This document shows positions 1 to 5,188 of a stretch of DNA of 5,188 bases, in pieces. Position numbers and translations under genes: made by a program. The DNA lies in NCBI GenBank assembly GCA_012270805.1, contig JAAXHR010000281.1, forward strand, positions 1 through 5,188, read 5' to 3'. Each line of letters opens with the position of its first letter. Within the stretch, counting starts at the first letter, position 1. Below the pieces are notes generated by a model. It did not search any database, was not told the origin of the DNA, and saw nothing but the letters and a program-made list of their open reading frames with translations. Origin of the DNA: Dehalococcoidia bacterium. Lineage in GTDB: Bacteria > Chloroflexota > Dehalococcoidia > Lucifugimonadales > Lucifugimonadaceae.

Positions 1-2750
1 GGCAGAAACTCCCGCTCCCTGAAATCCTCGAAAATTCCCTCTGCCGCCCGCAACTGATCATCCGACAACTGGGTAACGTCCAGAGTCGGCATCGTCCGAA
101 TCGCCGAAATCGGCATGCTCCCGCGGCCCGCCTGCTGACGACTTGAATGCCACCAATATGACACTAGTCCCAAGGTCGAGTTCCCCCAAAGCGAGTATGC
201 TATTTCGTGAGCCCGACTCTCAAACATTACATTAGGCCAAGCTCTACCCCCAATAGTGCGATCCTCCGTAAATGCGACCGCCAGCGGCTGAGAATTGAAA
301 CGAAAGTCACGATTGTGGTGCGCGTGGCTACGAGTTTCCCATATCTGAGCTGCGCGAGCCTCGCGACCCGGTTTCACCCTGCCTTCGCTATCTGGCGCCA
401 CCACTAAATGCTTCTCCAGTTCGGCATTGTGGCTCCATAAAATCGGATAAGTGGAAGCCGATGAACTTGAGGTGCTTCGATCGAAGCCGGTTCTTTCTCC
501 AGTTCCTGTAATGTCTTTGTCCGAAACTCCCAGTTGGGCAACACATCCAACTTGCACAGTCGGGATATCCAGTGCATCACTTTCCACCATCCGAGGCAGC
601 CACAATATCGCTTGTTCCAACTTACGAGCCGATTGAACTACTGAAAAATCGGAAATACCGACCGCCGACCACGGCAAGTCCAAATCAAGCGGCGCATCAA
701 TCACCTCGCCCAACAACTCGTCACCAATTTCCAAAGTCAGACCGCCATAAGGTCCGTCTTCCAACTTTCGAACTGTACCGTTTGAAGCGATCTGCGAAAT
801 CACTCGCGCGATCTCAGTCGCTTCCATCTCGCTATCGGGTCTTTGATTCAATGAAACAAATAAACCCCTAGGAGTTGCTTGCCCAGCCGATTTTCGGCAG
901 ATCAATAAAGCCTCTGCCATACCCGTGTCGGCCGAAAAGGATTGATCTTCTTGCTGCGCGGTTGCTATCGTCAAGACCATGACTTCTCGATAACTCTCCG
1001 CTATTGATCGCCGAACCTTCCGCCAACTGGAACCCTGCAACGCGGTCATCGGCAACACTAAAGCGACAACGCCATTGCTCTTCACCATGCGATCTGCGAG
1101 TGCCACAAACCAAGACGCGATGCCGGCGTAACCGTGCGCGCAGGTCCCCTTGCCGTACTCCGAGGCTAGCTTCGACATCCTAGACTGCGTATCTCGATCG
1201 ATGCTCAGACCGTGAAACTGCTTGGTCTGGTACGTCTGGCCATGGCGACCGTCCCAATCCGAACCCGAACGCGTAAACGGCGGGTTCATGATCACAACGT
1301 CTTGACTGTTTGGCGGCATGTCGACCGAGTAATCAGACTGACCTTCACCAGTCCCCGTAACCGCAGTCCCAGTATGAAGCGGTATCAACGGCCGAACCTC
1401 GCCATTGCTGCCCAGCAGATCCAACGACCCTATCGATACACCACCATCTTCCGTCTTGCCGTACTGTGTAACGATCGTCCGTGTGCCTTCGTACCGCTCC
1501 TGGGGGTGTGATGATGAAAGCATCGATGCCGTCAAGTGCACCGCCGATGGCAAGACATCGCAGGCCGTCAGAGACTCCTTCATCATGTGCGCGTGAAGGT
1601 CCGCCGGCTCGCCGCCCGACATCAAATGTAGCTGATTCACGCGCCGATATGCAGCATGAATCAATGTCCCAGTCCCACAGGCGTAATCCGCGATCTTGAA
1701 GTTTTTAACGCGTTCAGGATCTCCCCAAGTTCCATCGTCCGGAATCGCTAGATGCGCCAAGAGCGCCGCAGACTCAGGTCTCGTATAGAACGTCGCTAGA
1801 AACTTCCGGTCTGAAATCAGACGCTGGAAAATCGCACCCGCCAAGTCTTGCGACTGCGTGACCCCCAATGGTTCTAACTGCCCAACCACCTGATACATGA
1901 TCCCGTAGGCACGGTTTTTGTAGACAACTGGCGCGAAATTAGCTGAAATATCCGATGCGAGCTTGAATATCGACCAGTAGTTGATCTGCAGAATCTTCTG
2001 CCACTCGGAGTACACCAGCAAAGGTGAGAGATGACCGAGGGTGGTCAACGCTTCCAAAGGTTTGATGCCGGGAAGGCCGGTCAATCCATGGTGAAAAACC
2101 GCCGCGTTCAGCATGATCGCCGCACCCATCCGCAACGTCTGTTCGCTGTACTCCTGCTTCAGAATCTCCTCAATCGCCGGCCGCATGTAATCCCCATCCT
2201 CGCACGCCATCTTCATATTCGATGCGATGCCCGCCACACCTTTCTGAAAGATGGTGATCGCTTTCTCCAGCACTTCCTCAGGAACCGAGGCATGGCTCAC
2301 GAAATTACCCAGATCCTTCAGTGTCCCGGAAATGAATCCCCGCGACGGGAAACGGGAATATTCGTCAGACGATTTTCCAGTGTAGAGCGCGTACTCCAAC
2401 ATCACTCCTGTGCTCAGCAGCGCGTCCACTTCATCGTGATTGACGCATCGATTCAATTCGAGCGGCGACCTCAACGCAACCACGGCACTGACTTGCCCTG
2501 CAGCATCCGTCACCTCCGTATCCAGTGCTTCGCCCAACCGCTCCCGCGCCTCGCCCTCCAGTGTCCGTGCCGGCAGATACTCGTTCTCAATCACCACTGG
2601 ACGACCACCCAACGGCACCACCAACATGTCTGGCTGACGCTGACTCCCCTCGAACGCCCCATGCGTCTCACCCAACACGCTCCAACGCACGTTCATCCGG
2701 TCCAGCAACGTCGCGATGCGACCATTCAGCTGCGTCTCATTTATCGGCAT
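1..2750 (-). CDS. Large N6-adenine DNA methyltransferase with nuclease-like N-terminus (C-terminus cut by window edge)
   Basis: Seen: reading the complement from the ATG at 2750, all 916 codons to the left edge are open. An in-frame TGA two codons upstream fixes the start to this ATG or the adjacent CTG. The Shine-Dalgarno is weak. Residues about 1-100 contain a P-D at 40-41, a hydrophobic strand and then E55-N-E57, resembling a PD-(D/E)xK nuclease core with E in place of K. Residues about 110-300 look helical. The methylase core follows: FYTRPE (321-326, motif X type), DYACGTGT (355-362, SAM-binding motif I) and NPPF (489-492, catalytic motif IV). The C-terminal third (about 750-916) has GNST at 856-859, then W-W and R-Q-Q-x-G-R-G, then a segment like the end of a type I specificity half. 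Known: DPPY/NPPF with motif I before it marks adenine N6 methylases of the HsdM/type IIG kind. Inferred: it modifies specific DNA sites and may also cut, as a one-chain restriction-modification enzyme. It could instead be an orphan methylase with a dead nuclease. Methylase call sure, nuclease call tentative. Confidence 0.92.
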   Translation of the reverse strand, partial: MPINETQLNGRIATLLDRMNVRWSVLGETHGAFEGSQRQPDMLVVPLGGRPVVIENEYLPARTLEGEARERLGEALDTEVTDAAGQVSAVVALRSPLELNRCVNHDEVDALLSTGVMLEYALYTGKSSDEYSRFPSRGFISGTLKDLGNFVSHASVPEEVLEKAITIFQKGVAGIASNMKMACEDGDYMRPAIEEILKQEYSEQTLRMGAAIMLNAAVFHHGLTGLPGIKPLEALTTLGHLSPLLVYSEWQKILQINYWSIFKLASDISANFAPVVYKNRAYGIMYQVVGQLEPLGVTQSQDLAGAIFQRLISDRKFLATFYTRPESAALLAHLAIPDDGTWGDPERVKNFKIADYACGTGTLIHAAYRRVNQLHLMSGGEPADLHAHMMKESLTACDVLPSAVHLTASMLSSSHPQERYEGTRTIVTQYGKTEDGGVSIGSLDLLGSNGEVRPLIPLHTGTAVTGTGEGQSDYSVDMPPNSQDVVIMNPPFTRSGSDWDGRHGQTYQTKQFHGLSIDRDTQSRMSKLASEYGKGTCAHGYAGIASWFVALADRMVKSNGVVALVLPMTALQGSSWRKVRRSIAESYREVMVLTIATAQQEDQSFSADTGMAEALLICRKSAGQATPRGLFVSLNQRPDSEMEATEIARVISQIASNGTVRKLEDGPYGGLTLEIGDELLGEVIDAPLDLDLPWSAVGISDFSVVQSARKLEQAILWLPRMVESDALDIPTVQVGCVAQLGVSDKDITGTGERTGFDRSTSSSSASTYPILWSHNAELEKHLVVAPDSEGRVKPGREARAAQIWETRSHAHHNRDFRFNSQPLAVAFTEDRTIGGRAWPNVMFESRAHEIAYSLWGNSTLGLVSYWWHSSRQQAGRGSMPISAIRTMPTLDVTQLSDDQLRAAEGIFEDFREREFL

Positions 2751-2780
2751 CAGTCAAAATTCTCAACCCTAAATCCGACC

Positions 2781-2795
2781 AGTCTCGCCCAGACT
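2781..2795. other. Small inverted repeat in the methyltransferase leader
   Basis: AGTCT (2781-2785) and AGACT (2791-2795) flank CGCCC, giving a 5-bp stem about 30 bases upstream of the methyltransferase start codon. It could be a weak operator or a leader hairpin in its mRNA. Methylase genes are sometimes controlled by small repeats like this, but no controller gene is visible here and the stem is short enough to occur by chance. Confidence 0.2.
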
Positions 2796-2842
2796 ACCAA
2801 ACACCCGCCACTTCATAATTCTCGCATGGCAAACCATCCCAA

Positions 2843-2931
2843 CCGCCCCTTTTGCGAAGCGAAGGGGACGTATTCAGCTTTTCTCCTATTCCCAAGAGGA
2901 GATATAGAGGGGTTCCGCGGAGATGCCCCTC
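2843..2931. repeat. Cluster of three palindromic repeat hairpins
   Basis: Three stem-loops lie end to end between the two divergent genes. The first is CCCCTT (2846-2851) with AAGGGG (2862-2867). The second is TCTCCT (2882-2887) with AGGAGA (2897-2902). The third is GAGGGG (2907-2912) with CCCCTC (2926-2931), whose loop holds CCGCGG. The first 28 bases match 4475-4502 at 23 of 28 positions, so this is a dispersed element and not a local palindrome. It has no open frame of its own and looks like a REP/MITE-like intergenic repeat. It could also act as a bidirectional transcription barrier between the methyltransferase and ilvE. The remainder of the 281-base gap (2751-2842 and 2932-2975) shows nothing else I can name. 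Confidence 0.65.
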
Positions 2932-2975
2932 CAACGGCCTTCGAACAATGTGCTGGCCGATCAAGCGCGCCCTAA

Positions 2976-2981
2976 TATAAT
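2976..2981 (+). promoter_or_regulatory. Probable -10 box of the ilvE promoter
   Basis: A perfect TATAAT lies 50 bases upstream of the ilvE start codon. No good -35 hexamer is present at 16-18 bases upstream and there is no TGn extension, so the promoter may be weak or activator-dependent. Transcription would begin near 2988, giving a leader of about 44 bases. Confidence 0.5.
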
Positions 2982-3018
2982 TGCAACGGGCAACGAATAC
3001 CTCCGCATCCAAAATCAC

Positions 3019-3023
3019 AGGAG
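3019..3023 (+). promoter_or_regulatory. Ribosome binding site that decides the ilvE start
   Basis: AGGAG sits 8 bases before the ATG at 3032. It favours that ATG over the in-frame TTG at 2981, which overlaps the TATAAT box and would add 17 residues not expected in this family. Confidence 0.75.
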
Positions 3024-3031
3024 CTAACGCG

Positions 3032-3967
3032 ATGGCGCCGACAACTTGGGCATTCTTCGAAGGGCGACAGGTCCCCCTGGAAGAGGCCACGGTACGAGTC
3101 GACACGCACGCTCTCCACTACGGAACCGCCGCCTTCGAGGGCATACGCGGCAACTGGAACGAGGAACACGGCAAGGTATACATCTTCCGACTCCGCGAGC
3201 ACTACGAGCGGCTCGTCCGCGGCTGCAAGATACTCCGCATGGAGCTCCCTTACGATGTCGACGACCTCTGTCAAATAACCGTCGACCTACTCGAACGTAA
3301 CGGCTTCGCCGAAGATGTCTACATCCGGCCTCTCGCGTACAAATCAGAAGAAGCAGTCGCAAACCTCAAACTCCACACCCTCGCCAGCGACTTCACGCTC
3401 ATGATCCTGCCCTTCGGCGCATACATCGAAGCCGAAGGCGCCATCAAATGCCAGACCTCCTCATGGCGACGCCCCGACGACTCCATGATGCCCACTGGCG
3501 TCAAGATCACCGGACTCTACACCACATCCATACTCGCCAAGACCGAAGCCGTCATGGCCGGCTTCGACGAAGCGATTCTGCTCAATCACGACGGTTCGGT
3601 CTCCGAAGGCAGCGGCGAAAACCTGTTCCTCATCCGAGACGGGGAGATCCACACCCCATTCGAAACCGCAAATGCTCTACTAGGCATCACCCGCGACTCC
3701 GTGATCACCCTCGCCAAAAACGAACTCGGCATCGACATCATCCAGCGTCGCATAAACCGAAGCGAACTCTACCTCGCTGACGAAGTGTTCCTTACCGGGA
3801 CCGCGGCGCACCTCACACCCGTCGGAAGGATAGACAACCGCGACATCGGCGACGGCGAAACCGGACCGTTAACGCAACAGTTGCAAGACGTTTACTTTGA
3901 ATGTGTGACCGGGAACAATCCCGACTACATGGACTGGTGCACCGGAGTCACTCCCGGCGGTGGCTAG
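3032..3967 (+). CDS. ilvE: Branched-chain amino acid aminotransferase
   Basis: This PLP enzyme of fold type IV transfers the amino group between glutamate/2-oxoglutarate and leucine, isoleucine or valine and their 2-oxo acids, the last step of branched-chain amino acid synthesis and the first of their breakdown, in the cytoplasm. The 311 residues match the family length (E. coli IlvE has 309). Seen: HYGTAAFEGIR at 29-39, VYIRPL at 96-101, the lysine K158 in PTGVKITGLY (expected Schiff-base lysine), SEGSGENLF at 191-199 with E192 near the PLP ring nitrogen, GITRD at 218-222, LYLADEVF at 247-253, and GTAA at 256-259 for the phosphate group. All key residues are present. The C-terminus YMDWCT is of the type I associate with Chloroflexota. 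No other ilv or leu gene is adjacent. D-amino-acid transaminase or 4-amino-4-deoxychorismate lyase are less likely given the complete IlvE motif set. Codons end mostly in C, in line with the C-rich strand. Confidence 0.96.
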   Translation: MAPTTWAFFEGRQVPLEEATVRVDTHALHYGTAAFEGIRGNWNEEHGKVYIFRLREHYERLVRGCKILRMELPYDVDDLCQITVDLLERNGFAEDVYIRPLAYKSEEAVANLKLHTLASDFTLMILPFGAYIEAEGAIKCQTSSWRRPDDSMMPTGVKITGLYTTSILAKTEAVMAGFDEAILLNHDGSVSEGSGENLFLIRDGEIHTPFETANALLGITRDSVITLAKNELGIDIIQRRINRSELYLADEVFLTGTAAHLTPVGRIDNRDIGDGETGPLTQQLQDVYFECVTGNNPDYMDWCTGVTPGGG

Positions 3968-3979
3968 AAACCGTCCGTC

Positions 3980-4002
3980 GCACCTCTATTTGAGAGAGGT
4001 GC
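3980..4002 (+). terminator. Hairpin after ilvE, possible terminator without T-tract
   Basis: GCACCTCT (3980-3987) pairs perfectly with AGAGGTGC (3995-4002) across a 7-base loop, starting 13 bases after the ilvE stop. No T-run follows, so it is not a classical intrinsic terminator. It may protect the ilvE mRNA 3' end, or simply be the first half of the repeat element next to it. If it does not terminate, ilvE and the two downstream genes form one transcript. Confidence 0.4.
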
Positions 4003-4011
4003 TTACTCCCA

Positions 4012-4041
4012 TCTCCCACTGGGAGAGGGTTAGGGCGAGGG
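4012..4041. repeat. GGGAGAGGGTTAGGG-type palindromic repeat
   Basis: TCTCCC (4012-4017) pairs with GGGAGA (4021-4026) over an ACT loop, followed by the tail GGGTTAGGGCGAGGG. This hairpin plus GGGTTAGGG tail is a widespread class of short intergenic repeat in bacteria, including Chloroflexota (from general knowledge, not searched). It fills most of the gap between ilvE and the next gene. Confidence 0.6.
4037..4041 (+). promoter_or_regulatory. Ribosome binding site supplied by a repeat
   Basis: GAGGG, 7 bases before the ATG at 4049, is the best Shine-Dalgarno for the membrane-protein gene. It is also the end of the repeat tail, so translation of this gene appears to depend on repeat DNA. Confidence 0.5.
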
Positions 4042-4048
4042 CGACGCG

Positions 4049-4846
4049 ATGAGCGACCAAGTCGAAAACGCCGCAAACCTGATGGCGCGCGACTACCTGA
4101 TACTCGCCTTCCTCGTAAGCCTCGGTTCCCTCCAAATCACCGTATCTATCAGCGGAATCCGTGGCCTGTGGCTGCTTCCCAGCCGCCTGCCGACCCGCAT
4201 TCTCGGCATCGTCCTAATCATCCTCGGCATCGCCTTGTACATCCTCTCACCGCTCTGGGTAGAAGGCCCTTGGGCCGCCGGGTCGGTAACCGACGGAACA
4301 TCTGCCGACCGGCTTTGGGGCACAGCTGCTCTCGATGAAATCTCTGCCGCCCGCAACCTCAACGACATCCACGGAGGCATGGCCGGCACCGCATACGCTG
4401 GATTCTTCGTCCTATCAGCCGTCCTAGCAACTCTCTTCGCCGCCACAATCGGAACCGTCAACAACCGCCTATTTCCGTCCCCTTCGCGAAGCGAGGGAGA
4501 CGCGTGGAGCGAAGCGATCACGCAGGGGGCACCCGAGTCAAGCAACGCCTGCTCCAGCAGCGAATCATCATCTCGCCCCTTCGAGAGAGGCTCGCAAAAC
4601 CCCGGGGTTTCCCCCGCTAAGCGGGGGGAATGCCCGAAGGACAAAGGGGGCAGTTACGACTCGATCGAATCAAAACCCCGCGGACCAGATGGTCTCGACG
4701 CCCTCAAAAACAACGACCCGCTAACTACCTTCAAATCCTCCCTCCGCAATCTCCGACTCACTGGCGCAAACGACATCCGCAATCACTTGCAATCTGCCCA
4801 CCGCTGGAGTATCCCATCTGTGGTCGAAAGGATGTGGTCAAATTAA
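4049..4846 (+). CDS. Unrecognised three-helix membrane protein with repeat-derived segment
   Basis: I do not recognise a named family for this 265-residue protein. Seen: hydrophobic segments at about 14-35, 48-70 and 112-136, which are probable membrane helices. The loop between helices two and three (about 71-111) holds W-G-T-A-A and then ARNLNDIHGG (101-110), which looks like a conserved functional motif. From residue 143 to about 202 the composition changes abruptly to Ser/Gly/Pro/Lys-rich low complexity, and the DNA there is palindromic repeat (4475-4652), so this stretch is probably an in-frame insertion. Residues about 203-265 are a soluble charged tail containing NLRLTGA and ending PSVVERMWSN, which may be the original C-terminus. 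The start is supported by GAGGG at 4037-4041. The stop lies about 16 bases before the PAP2-like gene, suggesting co-transcription and perhaps a joint role in the cell envelope. The gene might be functional with a tolerated linker insertion, or be decaying. Confidence 0.7.
   Translation: MSDQVENAANLMARDYLILAFLVSLGSLQITVSISGIRGLWLLPSRLPTRILGIVLIILGIALYILSPLWVEGPWAAGSVTDGTSADRLWGTAALDEISAARNLNDIHGGMAGTAYAGFFVLSAVLATLFAATIGTVNNRLFPSPSRSEGDAWSEAITQGAPESSNACSSSESSSRPFERGSQNPGVSPAKRGECPKDKGGSYDSIESKPRGPDGLDALKNNDPLTTFKSSLRNLRLTGANDIRNHLQSAHRWSIPSVVERMWSN
4475..4523. repeat. Dispersed repeat copy inside a coding sequence
   Basis: Positions 4475-4502 match 2843-2870 at 23 of 28 bases. A second hairpin follows: GCGTG (4502-4506) with CACGC (4519-4523). 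The core GCGAAGCGA occurs three times in the window, at 2854-2862, 4486-4494 and 4509-4517. The repeat is read in frame within the membrane-protein gene, encoding PSPSRSEGDAWSEAIT (143-158). Confidence 0.65.
4597..4652. repeat. Tandem palindromes inside a coding sequence
   Basis: AAACCCCGGGGTTT (4597-4610) is a perfect 14-base palindrome. It overlaps a 10-bp stem (4608-4617 with 4621-4630, loop TAA, one G-T pair), and then TGCCC (4631-4635) pairs with GGGCA (4648-4652). These are strong structures for an mRNA and fall inside the membrane-protein frame. They look like a second repeat element beside the one at 4475-4523. They could slow ribosomes or reduce expression of the PAP2-like gene downstream. 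Confidence 0.65.
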
Positions 4847-4862
4847 CGCCTTCGACAGGGAG

Positions 4863-5188
4863 TTGGTGCTGTGGCTCAACGGCTTTATCGGCACCTCGCC
4901 AGCATTCGATCACCTCGCCAGAATCGTCGCTTCAGACTATCTGATGCCACTCGCATTCTCGGCCGTCATGTTCGCCATTTGGTTCGTCGGCAAGGATGTT
5001 CAGGAGCGCAGGTGCTATCAGCGCGCAACCCTCATCGGCGCAACCGCCATCGGACTGGCCAACCTCACCGTAGACATCATCAACGCCAACTACGATCGCC
5101 CCCGACCTTTTGAGGAACTGGGCGAATCCATGACGTTGATCTTCTACCAGTCGACTGATCCGTCGTTCCCTGCAAACCCGATGGCGGT
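4863..5188 (+). CDS. PAP2-superfamily membrane phosphatase-like protein (C-terminus cut by window edge)
   Basis: The frame is open to the right edge (108 whole codons from the TTG at 4863). Seen, numbered from that TTG: a short amphipathic start LVLWLNGF, a helix at about 27-42, a second at about 54-72, then NYDRPRPF (76-83), which matches PAP2 motif 1, and SFPANPMA (101-108) where motif 2 (S-F-P-S-G/D-H) belongs. Known: PAP2 enzymes of the BcrC/YbjG type remove phosphate from undecaprenyl pyrophosphate or related lipids at the outer face of the membrane. Here the motif 2 histidine is P106, so activity is uncertain. Motif 3 is beyond the window. The start is uncertain: no ATG lies between the in-frame stop at 4722-4724 and the first helix. 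TTG 4863 and GTG 4866 overlap or follow AGGGAG (4857-4862), and ATT 4842 has AAAGGA 9 bases before it. It lies directly after the membrane-protein gene, probably in the same transcript. Confidence 0.75.
   Translation, partial: MVLWLNGFIGTSPAFDHLARIVASDYLMPLAFSAVMFAIWFVGKDVQERRCYQRATLIGATAIGLANLTVDIINANYDRPRPFEELGESMTLIFYQSTDPSFPANPMA

Noticed and set aside
207..1699. Several + strand and one minus-strand frames of 60-100 codons
   Set aside because: All lie over the methyltransferase in other frames, have shadow-like compositions and overlap one another.
1..2750. Idea that the left half is a broken gene or non-coding region
   Set aside because: Reading the complement codon by codon from 2750 gives no stop and keeps motifs X, I and IV in order and in the same frame. 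The gene only lacks its end because of the window edge.
2843..2931. CRISPR array or attachment site
   Set aside because: The hairpins differ from each other and there are no regularly spaced identical repeats, no cas genes, no integrase and no tRNA nearby.
2031..2975. 314-codon + strand open frame
   Set aside because: It is antisense to the methyltransferase for most of its length, is rich in Arg/His/Pro/Gln as expected of a shadow of G-ending codons, and has no recognisable domain. The complementary frame has clear methylase motifs.
2972..3362. Minus-strand frames over the start of ilvE
   Set aside because: They are complementary to a fully conserved aminotransferase and have no independent support.
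3032..3967. D-amino-acid transaminase or aminodeoxychorismate lyase
   Set aside because: Same fold, but the length, FEGIR, SEGSGENLF, GITRD and GTAA motifs and the C-terminus fit IlvE best.
4093..4644. 183-codon minus-strand open frame
   Set aside because: It is antisense to the membrane protein, without a clear ribosome binding site or domain. The + strand frame has membrane helices and a Shine-Dalgarno.
4630..5113. Two + strand frames (4630-4944 and 4871-5113)
   Set aside because: They are Arg/His/Pro-rich shadows. The frame beginning near 4863 has helices and the PAP2-like RPRPF motif.

Overview
The window looks like a piece of a free-living bacterial chromosome, probably Chloroflexota (SAR202/Dehalococcoidia-like). 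That assignment is an inference. It rests on the branched-chain aminotransferase, whose K-I-T-G-L-Y active-site region and Y-M-D-W-C-T C-terminus I associate with Chloroflexota-type IlvE. It also rests on intergenic palindromic repeats of the GGGAGAGGGTTAGGG type, which are common there but not unique to that phylum. Base composition is moderately GC-rich, and the + strand carries visibly more C than G.

Layout. Positions 2750 down to 1 are one uninterrupted minus-strand reading frame of at least 916 codons that runs off the left edge: a large N6-adenine DNA methyltransferase with a nuclease-like N-terminus and a fused C-terminal region that resembles a target-recognition domain. It has no stop inside the window, so it is easily missed, and the many small + strand frames over it are shadows. 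Positions 2751-3031 are a divergent intergenic region with a cluster of three palindromic repeat hairpins (2843-2931) and a TATAAT box just upstream of the next gene. Positions 3032-3967 encode a complete IlvE. Positions 3968-4048 hold a hairpin and a repeat element whose last bases supply the ribosome binding site of the next gene. Positions 4049-4846 encode an unrecognised three-helix membrane protein whose C-terminal half contains translated palindromic repeat DNA. From about 4863 to the right edge lies the beginning of a PAP2-superfamily membrane phosphatase-like protein with an altered second motif.

How the genes relate. The methyltransferase is transcribed away from the rest and looks like an accessory or defence gene next to housekeeping genes. 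IlvE is amino-acid metabolism. The membrane protein and the PAP2-like protein are about 16 bases apart, probably co-transcribed and probably both in the cytoplasmic membrane. I see no RNA gene, CRISPR array, transposase or integrase. The most interesting items are the methyltransferase/nuclease-like fusion and the way mobile palindromic repeats have supplied a ribosome binding site and part of a coding sequence.
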